The notes under the pieces were generated by a model that was not told the DNA's origin, searched no databases, and was given only the letters and a program-made list of their open reading frames with translations. 64,000 nucleotides of DNA. It comes from UBA1366 sp047602575. GTDB taxonomy: Bacteria; Bacillota; Clostridia; Oscillospirales; Ruminococcaceae. The DNA lies in assembly GCA_047602575.1 (NCBI GenBank), contig JASGGY010000003.1, forward strand, positions 1,178,001-1,242,000, given 5' to 3'. The first letter of the stretch is position 1. Each line of letters opens with the position of its first letter. A program made the position numbers and the translations under genes. Below are positions 25,308 through 34,231 of this stretch, piece by piece.

Positions 25308-25336
25308 TTATAACACTTTTTTTAGACAATTTCAAT
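25308..25336 (-). promoter_or_regulatory. Promoter of the leftward sensory operon
   Basis: TTGAAA (25331-25336) and TATAAT (25308-25313) on the minus strand are 17 bases apart, about 95 bases before the first start codon. Confidence 0.75.
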
Positions 25337-25527
25337 AGTTTTTTTCTGAGCGGAGTCGCCGCGGTTGTCAGTTTTCCGCCGATGATAAAACAGCAACGCG
25401 GAAATCCCATGCCGGATATGTAAATCCTGTCATTGCGGGAGCAATCGCCTGACGCGGGCGGTTCCTCCAAAAACCCGCACCATAAGCTGCCATTCTACAC
25501 AGTTCGGCAATATTTTTTGTGCATATT

Positions 25528-25594
25528 GCATAATTATGCGTACTTGTACCTGTATTAAGTTTTAATAGAAATTTCTACGGAACTGTGCTATAAT
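25528..25594 (+). promoter_or_regulatory. Extended -10 promoter of the hydrogenase operon with upstream palindrome
   Basis: TGCTATAAT at 25586-25594 is an extended -10 element, and the -35 region is weak, so activation by a protein is plausible. The perfect palindrome GCATAATTATGC lies at 25528-25539, about 60 bases upstream of the -10. The transcript leader is about 140 bases and contains a GCCGGGCG/CGCGCCGGC hairpin. Confidence 0.6.
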
Positions 25595-25735
25595 GATAGT
25601 ATGCGAGGGAATGAAATCCGGAGCGGGCTTCGGATTGTTAAATTTTAAACAAAGTCTGCCGGGCGGATTGCGCGCCGGCGGAATTTTTGCGGAAAAACCC
25701 TTGAGTAATAATCGCCGAAAGGATGGTCAACACAA

Positions 25736-26233
25736 ATGGGCAAAAAGCAGTCTGGCATTCCGTTTAGCGGAACACCGGAGCAAAAGGACATGCTCCTCGC
25801 TTTCATTGAGGAACACAAGGCAGATAAGGGTGCCCTTATGCCTGTACTCCAGAAAGCGCAGGAAATCTACGGCTACCTCCCGATTGAGGTTCAGAAAATC
25901 GTTGCGGAGGAAATGGCTGTGCCGCTCGAGAAAATTTACGGCGTGGTGACGTTCTATTCCCAGTTCTCGCTGACCCCCAAGGGCAAATACACGATCTCCG
26001 TCTGTCTGGGCACCGCGTGCTATGTCAAGGGCGCGGGCGATATTTTTGACAAATTAAGCAAAGCCCTCGGCATCAAGGGCGGCGAAACCACCGCCGACGG
26101 AAAATTCACCCTGATGGATTGCCGTTGCATCGGCGCCTGCGGTCTTGCCCCCGTGCTGACCGTTAACGAGGATGTTTACGGCAGACTGACCGCCGATGAC
26201 GTTACGGGCATTCTTGCCAAATACAACGCGTAA
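25736..26233 (+). CDS. hndA: NADH/NADP-reducing hydrogenase subunit HndA (NuoE-like, [2Fe-2S])
   Basis: A 165-residue thioredoxin-fold [2Fe-2S] subunit. The cluster Cys are in SVCLGTACYVKGA and MDCRCIGACGLAP. It corresponds to HydC of trimeric [FeFe] hydrogenases, which couple H2 turnover to NAD(P)H and ferredoxin. It is the first gene of the rightward operon. The ATG at 25736 follows AAAGGA with a rather long spacing. Confidence 0.92.
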   Translation: MGKKQSGIPFSGTPEQKDMLLAFIEEHKADKGALMPVLQKAQEIYGYLPIEVQKIVAEEMAVPLEKIYGVVTFYSQFSLTPKGKYTISVCLGTACYVKGAGDIFDKLSKALGIKGGETTADGKFTLMDCRCIGACGLAPVLTVNEDVYGRLTADDVTGILAKYNA

Positions 26234-26241
26234 ATCCCGTC

Positions 26242-26799
26242 ATGATGACTGAAATTTCCCTGAACATCCTTGATGTGGCGCAAAACTCCGTCAAGGCACA
26301 GGCAAAGCTGATTGAGATTTCCGTGGAAGCGGATTTTTCCGCGGATCGGCTGACGGTGAAAATCACCGACGACGGCTGCGGCATGGACGCACAGACCGTG
26401 GCAAACGTCATCGACCCGTTCTTCACCACACGCACCACCCGCAAGGTGGGCTTGGGCGTTCCGTTTTTCAAGCTTGCCGCGGAGGCGGCGGGGGGGCGGT
26501 TTTCCATCACCTCCGAACCGGGAAAAGGCACGGACGTGACAGCGGAATTTCAGCTTTCCCACATCGACCGGATGCCGCTGGGGAATATGCCCGACACCAT
26601 CCATATGCTCATCACGCTCAACACGCACATCGACTTTGTTTACCGCTATATCATCGACGGAGAGGGCTTTACCCTCGACACGCGAGAAATGCGGGAAATT
26701 CTGGGCGACGCGCCGCTTGACGAGCCGGAGGTTTCGGAATACATCCGCGATTTTTTACGCGAAAATACAGCGCAGACCGACGGGGGCAGAACCCTCTGA
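26242..26799 (+). CDS. HATPase-domain protein inside the hydrogenase operon
   Basis: A 185-residue protein with a histidine-kinase-type ATPase domain (ILDVAQNSVKAQAKLIEI, DDGCGM, FFTTRTTRKVGLGVPFFKLA) and a C-terminal extension of about 75 residues. It has no dimerisation or phospho-acceptor domain and no membrane segment. It starts eight bases after hndA. Together with the HATPase in the opposite operon it suggests that phosphorylation or nucleotide binding tunes the hydrogenase system; the partner is unknown. Confidence 0.85.
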   Translation: MMTEISLNILDVAQNSVKAQAKLIEISVEADFSADRLTVKITDDGCGMDAQTVANVIDPFFTTRTTRKVGLGVPFFKLAAEAAGGRFSITSEPGKGTDVTAEFQLSHIDRMPLGNMPDTIHMLITLNTHIDFVYRYIIDGEGFTLDTREMREILGDAPLDEPEVSEYIRDFLRENTAQTDGGRTL

Positions 26800-26856
26800 C
26801 GGCGCGCACAGGTTTAACGAGATTGTGCCGCTTTTGCGGCGGAAGAGGAGATTGTT

Positions 26857-27216
26857 ATGAAGTCACTGGAAGAACTCAAAGCGATTCGTGAAAAAATGCA
26901 GTCCAAGGTTGGTTTAAGAGCCGAGGATGCCAACGTGACCCGTGTGGTTGTCGGCATGGCGACCTGCGGAATCGCCGCCGGCGCACGTCCGGTTCTCACG
27001 GCGTTTGCCGAGGGCGTGGCGGAAAAGAAGCTTGACAACGTGGTTGTTACCCAGACCGGCTGCATCGGACTCTGCCGACTCGAGCCGATTGTCGAGGTTC
27101 TCGCACCAGGGCAGGAGAAGGTTACTTATGTGAAAGTTACCGCGGAGATGGCGAAGGAAATTATCGACAAGCACCTCGTAAGAGGACAGGTTGTTTCGGA
27201 ATACACAATTAAATAA
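26857..27216 (+). CDS. hndB: [2Fe-2S] ferredoxin-like subunit HndB
   Basis: A 119-residue thioredoxin-like ferredoxin with Cys in MATCGIAAGARPVL and QTGCIGLCRLEP. It corresponds to HndB of the four-subunit hydrogenase of Desulfovibrio and Clostridia, an electron carrier between the NuoE-like and NuoF-like subunits. The ATG at 26857 follows AGAGGAGATTGTT. Confidence 0.9.
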   Translation: MKSLEELKAIREKMQSKVGLRAEDANVTRVVVGMATCGIAAGARPVLTAFAEGVAEKKLDNVVVTQTGCIGLCRLEPIVEVLAPGQEKVTYVKVTAEMAKEIIDKHLVRGQVVSEYTIK

Positions 27217-27232
27217 GGAGGAGCGCACAATT

Positions 27233-29026
27233 ATGTATCGTTCACACGTGCTGGTCTGCGGAGGTACGGGCTGTACTTCCTCCGGAAGCCAGAAAATTAT
27301 TGACTCGCTGAATGCCGAACTCGAAAGAAACGGTTTAAAAAGCGAGGTTCAGGTCGTAAAGACAGGCTGCTTCGGTCTTTGCGCACTCGGTCCTATCATG
27401 ATCGTTTACCCCGAGGGCACATTCTACTCGATGGTTAACGAGGGCGACATCGCCGAAATCGTCAGCGAACATCTCTTAAAGGGCAGAGTTGTCACCCGTC
27501 TTGTTTACAACGAAACCGTCACCGAAAACGGCATCGTTTCGCTCAACGAAACGGATTTCTACAAAAAACAGAACCGCATCGCACTGCGTAACTGCGGTGT
27601 CATTAACCCCGAGGACATTGATGAATACATCGGCACAAACGGCTACGAAGCACTTGGTAAGGTTCTGACGGAAATGACACCCGACGACGTGGTGCAGACA
27701 ATTCTCGATTCCGGTCTGCGCGGACGCGGCGGCGGCGGATTCCCCACCGGATTAAAGTGGAAGCTCGCCAAGAATCTCGTTCCCGACGCGGATCAGAAAT
27801 ACGTCTGTTGCAACGCCGACGAGGGCGACCCGGGCGCGTTCATGGATCGTTCGGTTCTCGAGGGCGACCCCCACGTGCTGCTCGAAGCCATGGCAATCGC
27901 CGGCTACGCCATCGGCGCGTCGCAGGGCTATGTCTATGTCCGCGCGGAGTATCCCATCGCCGTGAAGCGCCTCGAAATCGCCATCAACCAGGCGCGCGAA
28001 TACGGGCTTCTGGGCAACAACATCTTCGGCACGGAGTTCAGCTTTGACATCGGCTTACGACTCGGCGCGGGCGCATTCGTCTGCGGCGAGGAAACCGCGC
28101 TCATGACTTCCATCGAGGGCAACCGCGGCGAACCGCGTCCCCGTCCTCCGTTCCCGGCGGAAAAGGGTCTGTTCGGCAAGCCCACGATTCTGAACAACGT
28201 GGAAACCTATGCCAACATCCCGCTGATCATCCGCAACGGCGCAAAGTGGTTCTCCGCGATGGGAACCGAAAAGTCCAAGGGCACCAAGGTGTTCGCACTC
28301 GGCGGAAAAATCAATAACACCGGTCTGGTGGAGGTTCCCATGGGAACAACGCTCAGAACCGTTATCGAGGAAATCGGCGGCGGCATCCCCAACGGTAAAA
28401 AATTTAAAGCCGCACAAACCGGCGGACCTTCCGGCGGCTGCATTCCCACCGAGCATTATGACATTCCCATCGACTATGACAACCTCATCGCCATCGGCTC
28501 GATGATGGGCTCCGGCGGACTGATTGTCATGGACGAGGACAACTGCATGGTGGACATCGCCAAGTTCTTCCTCGAATTCACCGTCGACGAGTCCTGCGGA
28601 AAATGCACCCCCTGCCGCGTGGGCACAAAGCGCCTGTACGAAATGCTCGATAAAATCACCAAGGGTCAGGGAACGCTTGAGGATCTGGATAAAATCGAAG
28701 CGCTGTGTTATTATATCAAGGACAACTCTCTCTGCGGCCTTGGACAAACAGCGCCCAACCCCGTGCTTTCCACCCTGCGCTACTTCAAGGACGAGTACCT
28801 CGCCCATGTCACGGACAAGACCTGTCCCGCGGGCGTATGCAAGTCGCTGCTCAAATACACCATCATCGAGGACAAGTGCAAGGGCTGTACGCTCTGCGCA
28901 AGGGTATGCCCCGTTTCCGCAATTTCAGGAACGGTCAAGAACCCCCATGTCATCGACCAGGATAAGTGCATCAAGTGCGGCGCGTGCATGGAGAAGTGCA
29001 AATTCGGCGCAATCATCCGGAAGTAA
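27233..29026 (+). CDS. hndC: NAD(P)- and FMN-binding hydrogenase subunit HndC (NuoF-like)
   Basis: A 597-residue flavoprotein. The N terminus is a [2Fe-2S] thioredoxin-like domain (CGGTGCTSSGSQ, TGCFGLC). The NuoF core has the FMN/NAD motifs GRGGGGFPTGLKW and NADEGDPGAFMDR and the [4Fe-4S] site ESCGKCTPCRVGT. The C terminus carries two more [4Fe-4S] clusters (CKGCTLCARVCP, CIKCGACMEKC). This is HydB-type architecture, proposed to carry the flavin for electron bifurcation. The ATG at 27233 follows AAGGAGGAG; an upstream in-frame ATG overlaps hndB. Confidence 0.95.
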   Translation: MYRSHVLVCGGTGCTSSGSQKIIDSLNAELERNGLKSEVQVVKTGCFGLCALGPIMIVYPEGTFYSMVNEGDIAEIVSEHLLKGRVVTRLVYNETVTENGIVSLNETDFYKKQNRIALRNCGVINPEDIDEYIGTNGYEALGKVLTEMTPDDVVQTILDSGLRGRGGGGFPTGLKWKLAKNLVPDADQKYVCCNADEGDPGAFMDRSVLEGDPHVLLEAMAIAGYAIGASQGYVYVRAEYPIAVKRLEIAINQAREYGLLGNNIFGTEFSFDIGLRLGAGAFVCGEETALMTSIEGNRGEPRPRPPFPAEKGLFGKPTILNNVETYANIPLIIRNGAKWFSAMGTEKSKGTKVFALGGKINNTGLVEVPMGTTLRTVIEEIGGGIPNGKKFKAAQTGGPSGGCIPTEHYDIPIDYDNLIAIGSMMGSGGLIVMDEDNCMVDIAKFFLEFTVDESCGKCTPCRVGTKRLYEMLDKITKGQGTLEDLDKIEALCYYIKDNSLCGLGQTAPNPVLSTLRYFKDEYLAHVTDKTCPAGVCKSLLKYTIIEDKCKGCTLCARVCPVSAISGTVKNPHVIDQDKCIKCGACMEKCKFGAIIRK

Positions 29027-29084
29027 CCGCCGTATCTGCACGGCATAAACCCGCAGAATTATGAAAGGTAGGTCAAGGAATTCA

Positions 29085-30833
29085 ATGGACATGGTAAATG
29101 TGAAAATCAACGGCATTTCCGTGCAGGCTCCCAAGGGTTCAACCATTTTGGAAGCCGCAAGAATTGCCGGCATAGAAATACCGACGCTTTGTTTTCTGAA
29201 AAACATCAACGAAATCGGCGCCTGCCGGATTTGCGTTGTGGAAGTCAAGGGTGCAAGAAGCCTCGTCGCATCCTGTGTATATCCCGTCAACGAGGGCATG
29301 GAGATCTTTACCTCCACCCCCAAGGTGCTTGATTCAAGAAAGAAAACACTCCAGCTCATCCTCTCCAACCACGACAGAAAATGTCTGTCCTGCGTCAGAA
29401 GCGGACGCTGCGAGCTGCAGACCCTTTGTAAGGACCTCGGCGTAGACGACGAGAACCTCTACAACGGCACGCGCATCAAATACGACATCGACGAATCCGC
29501 TGCGCATATGTACCGCGACAACAACAAGTGCATCCTCTGCCGCCGCTGCTCGGCTGTCTGCGAAAAGGTGCAGTCCGTGGGCGTCATCGGCGCAAACGAA
29601 CGCGGCTTTAAAACAAACATCGCCTCCGCTTTTGAGAGCGGACTCGGTGAAACCGCTTGCATCTCCTGCGGTCAGTGCATCGCTGTTTGTCCCGTGGGCG
29701 CAATTTCCGAAAAGGATTGCACCAAGGACGTTTTCGCGGCAATTGCCGACCCGACCAAAACCGTCGTGGTTCAGACTGCTCCCGCCGTTCGTGCGGCACT
29801 CGGCGAAAGCTTCGGGCTGCCCATCGGCACGGATGTAGAAGGAAAAATGGCTGCCGCGCTGCGCAGACTGGGCTTTGATCAGGTGTTTGACACCGATTTT
29901 GCCGCCGACCTGACGATTATGGAGGAAGCCAACGAGTTCCTCGGACGGGTCAAGAACGGCGGAAAGCTTCCCATGATTACCTCCTGCTCGCCCGGCTGGA
30001 TCAAGTACTGCGAGCATTATTTCCCCGATATGACCGAGAATCTCTCGTCCTGTAAATCCCCGATGCAGATGTTCGGCGCGACGGTAAAAACTTATTACGC
30101 GGAGAAAATGGGCATCGACGCAAAGGACATCGTTGTTGTTGCGGTTATGCCCTGCACGGCGAAAAAGTTTGAAATTGGACGCGACCACGAGGACGCTTCC
30201 GGCTATCCGGATGTGGACTATGTTGTCACCACCCGCGAGCTTGCGCGGATGATCGAACGCGCGGGCATCAAGTTCCTTGATCTGCCGGACGAGAAATTCG
30301 ACAACCCGCTGGGCATTTCCACCGGCGCGGCGGTCATTTTCGGCGCAACCGGCGGCGTTATGGAAGCGGCACTCAGAACTGCCGTGGAAGCCCTCACCGG
30401 CGAGGAGCTGAAAAAGCTCGATTTCACAGAAGTGCGCGGCACAAAGGGCATCAAGGAAGCAACCTACAACGTTGCCGGCATGGATGTCAAGGTCGCGGTT
30501 GCGTCGGGAACGGCGAACGCAAAGGAGCTGCTCACCAAGGTTAAGAACGGCGAGGCGGATTACCACTTCATCGAAATCATGGGATGTCCCGGCGGTTGTG
30601 TCAACGGAGGCGGTCAGCCCCAGCAGCCTGCCTATGTCCGCAACACCACCGATATCCGCGCAAAACGCGCCAAGGTGCTGTATGACATTGACAATGCCAT
30701 GACAATCCGCAAGTCCCACGAAAACCCCGCAATCAAGGCGCTTTACGACGAGTATTTCGGCAAGCCCGGCTCGGAAAAAGCGCACCACGTTCTGCATACC
30801 AAGTATGTAAAGCGCGGTCTGTATAACGACTAA
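29085..30833 (+). CDS. hndD: [FeFe] hydrogenase catalytic subunit HndD/HydA
   Basis: A 582-residue enzyme with an N-terminal [2Fe-2S] ferredoxin domain (Cys36, 47, 50, 64), a His-Cys3 [4Fe-4S] site (HDRKCLSCVRSGRC), two [4Fe-4S] sites (CILCRRCSAVC, CISCGQCIAVC), and the H-cluster domain. L1 reads TSCSPGW (Cys301-Ser302), L2 MPCTAKKFE (Cys357) and L3 EIMGCPGGCVNGGG (Cys501, Cys505). The canonical L1 is TSCCPxW, so the position before Pro is Ser here. I recall TSCSP from trimeric Clostridial enzymes but could not check it. The ATG at 29085 follows AAGGA. It is the last gene before the terminator. Confidence 0.95.
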   Translation: MDMVNVKINGISVQAPKGSTILEAARIAGIEIPTLCFLKNINEIGACRICVVEVKGARSLVASCVYPVNEGMEIFTSTPKVLDSRKKTLQLILSNHDRKCLSCVRSGRCELQTLCKDLGVDDENLYNGTRIKYDIDESAAHMYRDNNKCILCRRCSAVCEKVQSVGVIGANERGFKTNIASAFESGLGETACISCGQCIAVCPVGAISEKDCTKDVFAAIADPTKTVVVQTAPAVRAALGESFGLPIGTDVEGKMAAALRRLGFDQVFDTDFAADLTIMEEANEFLGRVKNGGKLPMITSCSPGWIKYCEHYFPDMTENLSSCKSPMQMFGATVKTYYAEKMGIDAKDIVVVAVMPCTAKKFEIGRDHEDASGYPDVDYVVTTRELARMIERAGIKFLDLPDEKFDNPLGISTGAAVIFGATGGVMEAALRTAVEALTGEELKKLDFTEVRGTKGIKEATYNVAGMDVKVAVASGTANAKELLTKVKNGEADYHFIEIMGCPGGCVNGGGQPQQPAYVRNTTDIRAKRAKVLYDIDNAMTIRKSHENPAIKALYDEYFGKPGSEKAHHVLHTKYVKRGLYND

Positions 30834-30841
30834 ACCGATTG

Positions 30842-30874
30842 CCCGCCGTCTGTTTTTTCAGGCGGCGGGTTTTT
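30842..30874 (+). terminator. Intrinsic terminator of the hydrogenase operon
   Basis: CCCGCCGTCTG pairs with CAGGCGGCGGG (one G-U pair), followed by five T. Confidence 0.9.
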
Positions 30875-31044
30875 GTGCAATGTAAGCCCAGTTATTTCTT
30901 TTATATCCATGCTGCGTCATTTGTTTGGCGCTCACAAAAAAAGCTTTTCTTTTTTGAAAAAATGTTGTATAATAAGAAGTTGATAAGCGCATGACTGTTA
31001 TATACAGGACTGCGCAATATAGCAAACATAAGGATGGTAACTCT

Positions 31045-33975
31045 ATGGCAAACACATTGAGCCTCGGCATTGACGTCGGCTCGACCACGGTCAAAACAGT
31101 GATTCTGGAGGACGGGAAGATCCTCTATTCCAAATATGAGCGGCACTTCTCAAAAGTCCGCGACACGGTCTGCACGCAGCTGCGGAACATCCGCGCGCTG
31201 TATCCGGCGGCGCGCTTCAAGCTTTCGCTGACCGGCTCGGCGGGGCTTGGCATCGCGGAGGCGGCGAAGCTGCCCTTTGTGCAGGAGGTGTATGCGGCGT
31301 TTCTGGCGGTCAACACGGCGTATCCCGACGCGGACGCGGTGGTGGAGCTTGGCGGCGAGGATGCGAAAATCATCTTCCTGACCGGCGGCGTTGAGCAGCG
31401 CATGAACGGCTCGTGCGCCGGCGGAACGGGTGCGTTCATCGACCAGATGGCGACGCTGCTTGACATTACGCCGAACCAGCTTGACGACTTCGCGCTCGAA
31501 AGCACGAAGCGTTATCCCATTGCGTCACGTTGCGGTGTGTTCGCGAAAACCGACATCCAGCCGTTGCTCAATCAGGGCGCGCGGAAAGAGGACATCGCCG
31601 CGTCGATTTTTCAGGCGGTGGTGGACCAGACGGTTTCCGGCTTGGCGCAGGGACGCAAAATCGCGGGCAAGGTGCTGTTTCTCGGCGGCCCGCTGTCATT
31701 TTTAAAAGGTCTGCGTAAGGCGTTTGTTTCGACGTTGAATCTTTCGGAAGAAAACGCGGTGTTTCCGGAGCAAGCCCCTGTGTTCATGGCTTACGGCGCG
31801 GCGCTTTCCGCGGAAAAGCTTGACGAGGTTTTCACCGTGGACGAAGCCCTCGACCGCATTCTCAACGCAAAGGCTTCCGACAACATCGTGGTGGGCACGC
31901 CCCTGTTCCGCTCGCAGGAAGATTACCACTCATTTGTGGAGCGGCACAAGAAATCCGACTTGCGCTACGCGGACATTCAGACTTATACCGGCGACGCGTA
32001 CCTCGGCATCGACGCGGGCTCGACCACGACGAAGCTGGTGCTGATTACGCCCGACGGAAAGCTGCTCTACCAGCATTACAGCTCCAACCGCGGCAAGCCC
32101 CTTGACGTGATCGCGGGGAAGCTCAAAGAGATTTACGCCCTTGCCGGCGAACGGATCAACATCCGTTCCTCGGCGGTGACCGGCTACGGCGAGGACATGA
32201 TTAAGGCGGGACTGGGCGTGGATTTCGGCATCGTCGAAACCGTCGCGCACTACAAGGCGGCTGCGTTTTTCTGTCCGGAAGTCGATTTTATCATCGACAT
32301 CGGCGGGCAGGACATCAAGTGCTTTAAAATTAAAAACAGCGCAATCGACAGCATCATGCTCAACGAAGCCTGTTCGTCGGGTTGCGGCTCGTTCATTCAG
32401 ACCTTTGCGCAAGCGCTCGGCTATGAAATCGCGGATTTTGCGCGGCTTGGACTTTTCGCGCCCGCGCCGGTGGAACTCGGTTCACGCTGCACGGTGTTCA
32501 TGAACAGCTCTGTCAAGCAGGCGCAGAAGGACGGCGCGTCCGTGGAGGACATTTCCGCGGGGCTTTCGTCGTCGATCATCAAGAATGCCGTTTATAAAGT
32601 CATCCGCGCGAAAAGCGTGGAGGAGCTTGGCAAGAACATTGTCGTTCAAGGCGGAACGTTCCTCAATGACGCAGTGCTGCGTGCATTTGAAATAGAGCTT
32701 GGCAGAAACGTGATCCGTCCGGCGATTGCCGGTCTGATGGGCGCATTCGGCTGCGCGCTTTATGCGATGGAGAAAGCTTCCGCGCCTATGTCAACCTTGA
32801 TTTCGCCCGAAAAGCTGGAAGATTTCTCATACACGTCAAAAGCCGGACAGTGCAAGCAATGCACGGCGAATTGTCAGCTGAATATTATCCGCTTCAGCAG
32901 TGGCGGAAGATTTATTTCCGGAAACCGCTGCGAAAAGGGTGCGGGTGTGAAAACCGACCACAGCGACGACGATTTGTTTTTATACAAATACAAAAAAATC
33001 CTTGCCTACGAAGCCGTTAAGCCGAAGCAGCCCCTTGCGCGGATCGGCATTCCGCTGGCACTGAGCTATTACGACCTGATTCCGTTCTTCCACACGCTTT
33101 TCACGGCATTGAATTTTGAGGTGGTTTTCTCCGAGGAAAGCACGCGCGATACCTATTATAAAGGGCAGCAGACCATCCCCTCTGATACCGTTTGCTATCC
33201 GGCAAAGCTTGCGCACGGACACATGGAGAGCTTGCTCGAGAAGGGTGTGGACTTTATCTTCTACCCCTGCATGAGCTATAATGTGGACGAGGGCGGCAGC
33301 GACAATCACTACAATTGTCCGGTTGTTGCCTATTATCCGGAGCTGCTCAAGGCGAATATGCCGATTCTTAACGACGGGAATTTCAAGCATCCGTATCTGG
33401 ACATCAACCGGAAAAACCACACCGCGCAAGTGATTTCAGATATGCTCGCGCAGTATGCGGTTGATCTGCGCAGCGTCATGGCAGTGCTCAACAAGGCATA
33501 CTCCGCGCAGCTTCATTTCCGCGCCGAAATCAAGACCCGCGCGCTCCGCGTCATCGACGACGCGCGCGCCGCCGGCAAGCAAATCATCGTTCTCGCCGGC
33601 AGGCCGTATCACATTGATCCCGAAATCAACCACGGCATCCACAAGCTTGTGACCTCCCTTGGGCTTTCTGTCATCACGGAAGATGCCATCGCCGATCTCG
33701 CCGATGTACCGGTTCTTGATGTACTCAACCAATGGACGTATCATTCAAGGCTCTACCGTGCCGCGCAGTACGTCACCACCCAGCCCGATATGCAGCTTGT
33801 TCAGCTCGTGTCCTTCGGCTGCGGCATCGACGCCATCACCACCGACGAGGTCCGCGCCATCCTCGAGGAAAACGGCAAACTCTACACCCAGTTAAAAATC
33901 GACGAAATCAACAACCTCGGCGCCGCCAAAATCCGCCTCCGCAGCCTAGTCGCCGCCCTCGAGGAAAAAAAGTAA
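31045..33975 (+). CDS. 2-hydroxyacyl-CoA dehydratase activase (BadF/BadG/BcrA/BcrD ATPase family), two ATPase domains
   Basis: A 976-residue protein. The first ASKHA ATPase domain starts at about residue 7 (GIDVGSTTVKTVIL, ELGGEDAKII, NGSCAGGTGAFIDQMA). The second starts near residue 325 (GIDAGSTTTKLVLI, DIGGQDIKCFKIK, NEACSSGCGSFIQTFA). A CoA-enzyme activase domain follows with CKQCTANCQLN near residue 600. In dimeric activases the Cys after NGSC/NEAC holds a [4Fe-4S] cluster used for ATP-driven electron transfer. The ATG at 31045 has AAGGATGG upstream. The C-terminal partner is encoded separately by the next gene, whereas I recall related proteins of about 1400 residues that carry both. Confidence 0.88.
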   Translation: MANTLSLGIDVGSTTVKTVILEDGKILYSKYERHFSKVRDTVCTQLRNIRALYPAARFKLSLTGSAGLGIAEAAKLPFVQEVYAAFLAVNTAYPDADAVVELGGEDAKIIFLTGGVEQRMNGSCAGGTGAFIDQMATLLDITPNQLDDFALESTKRYPIASRCGVFAKTDIQPLLNQGARKEDIAASIFQAVVDQTVSGLAQGRKIAGKVLFLGGPLSFLKGLRKAFVSTLNLSEENAVFPEQAPVFMAYGAALSAEKLDEVFTVDEALDRILNAKASDNIVVGTPLFRSQEDYHSFVERHKKSDLRYADIQTYTGDAYLGIDAGSTTTKLVLITPDGKLLYQHYSSNRGKPLDVIAGKLKEIYALAGERINIRSSAVTGYGEDMIKAGLGVDFGIVETVAHYKAAAFFCPEVDFIIDIGGQDIKCFKIKNSAIDSIMLNEACSSGCGSFIQTFAQALGYEIADFARLGLFAPAPVELGSRCTVFMNSSVKQAQKDGASVEDISAGLSSSIIKNAVYKVIRAKSVEELGKNIVVQGGTFLNDAVLRAFEIELGRNVIRPAIAGLMGAFGCALYAMEKASAPMSTLISPEKLEDFSYTSKAGQCKQCTANCQLNIIRFSSGGRFISGNRCEKGAGVKTDHSDDDLFLYKYKKILAYEAVKPKQPLARIGIPLALSYYDLIPFFHTLFTALNFEVVFSEESTRDTYYKGQQTIPSDTVCYPAKLAHGHMESLLEKGVDFIFYPCMSYNVDEGGSDNHYNCPVVAYYPELLKANMPILNDGNFKHPYLDINRKNHTAQVISDMLAQYAVDLRSVMAVLNKAYSAQLHFRAEIKTRALRVIDDARAAGKQIIVLAGRPYHIDPEINHGIHKLVTSLGLSVITEDAIADLADVPVLDVLNQWTYHSRLYRAAQYVTTQPDMQLVQLVSFGCGIDAITTDEVRAILEENGKLYTQLKIDEINNLGAAKIRLRSLVAALEEKK

Positions 33976-33984
33976 CCGCTTAGC

Positions 33985-34070
33985 GGGGGCTTTGCCCCCA
34001 CACCCCCTCGCAAGGGGCGCTGCCCCTTGCATCCCCGCCAAAGGGGGCTTGCCCCCTTTGGAAACCCGTT
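33985..34070. repeat. Palindromic repeat, hairpin core, between the activase and dehydratase genes
   Basis: Three hairpins in a row: GGGGGC/GCCCCC (33985-33999), AAGGGGCG/TGCCCCTT, and a 24-base palindrome of the form CCAAAGGGGGC/GCCCCCTTTGG (34038-34061), then GGAAACCCGTT. The layout is the same as at 4359-4441. It starts ten bases after the upstream stop codon. Confidence 0.85.
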
Positions 34071-34185
34071 GTCGCGCGTTGGAGTGTGATGTTCTCGACG
34101 GGATTGTGCGCGCATTTTATACTTTTTGCATCTCATAGGGAGTTGGTTTGCGATGTGGGGAAATTGGTGCGTTGTGCCCTCCCAT

Positions 34186-34213
34186 CTTCTGACTTCTGAC
34201 CTCTGACTTCTAA
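34186..34213. repeat. Short tandem repeat before the dehydratase-like gene
   Basis: About four units of CTTCTGA/CCTCTGA follow one another and end in CTTCTAAAA, directly before the ribosome site of the next gene. A similar ACTTCTAA motif occurs at 16736-16758. Confidence 0.55.
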
Positions 34214-34231
34214 AAAACGAAAGGATTCTTT

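Noticed and set aside
33976..34231. Sequencing error joining the activase and dehydratase genes into one
   Set aside because: The gap is 256 bases with a stop, a repeat core and a proper new ribosome site, so no single-base change would fuse the frames.
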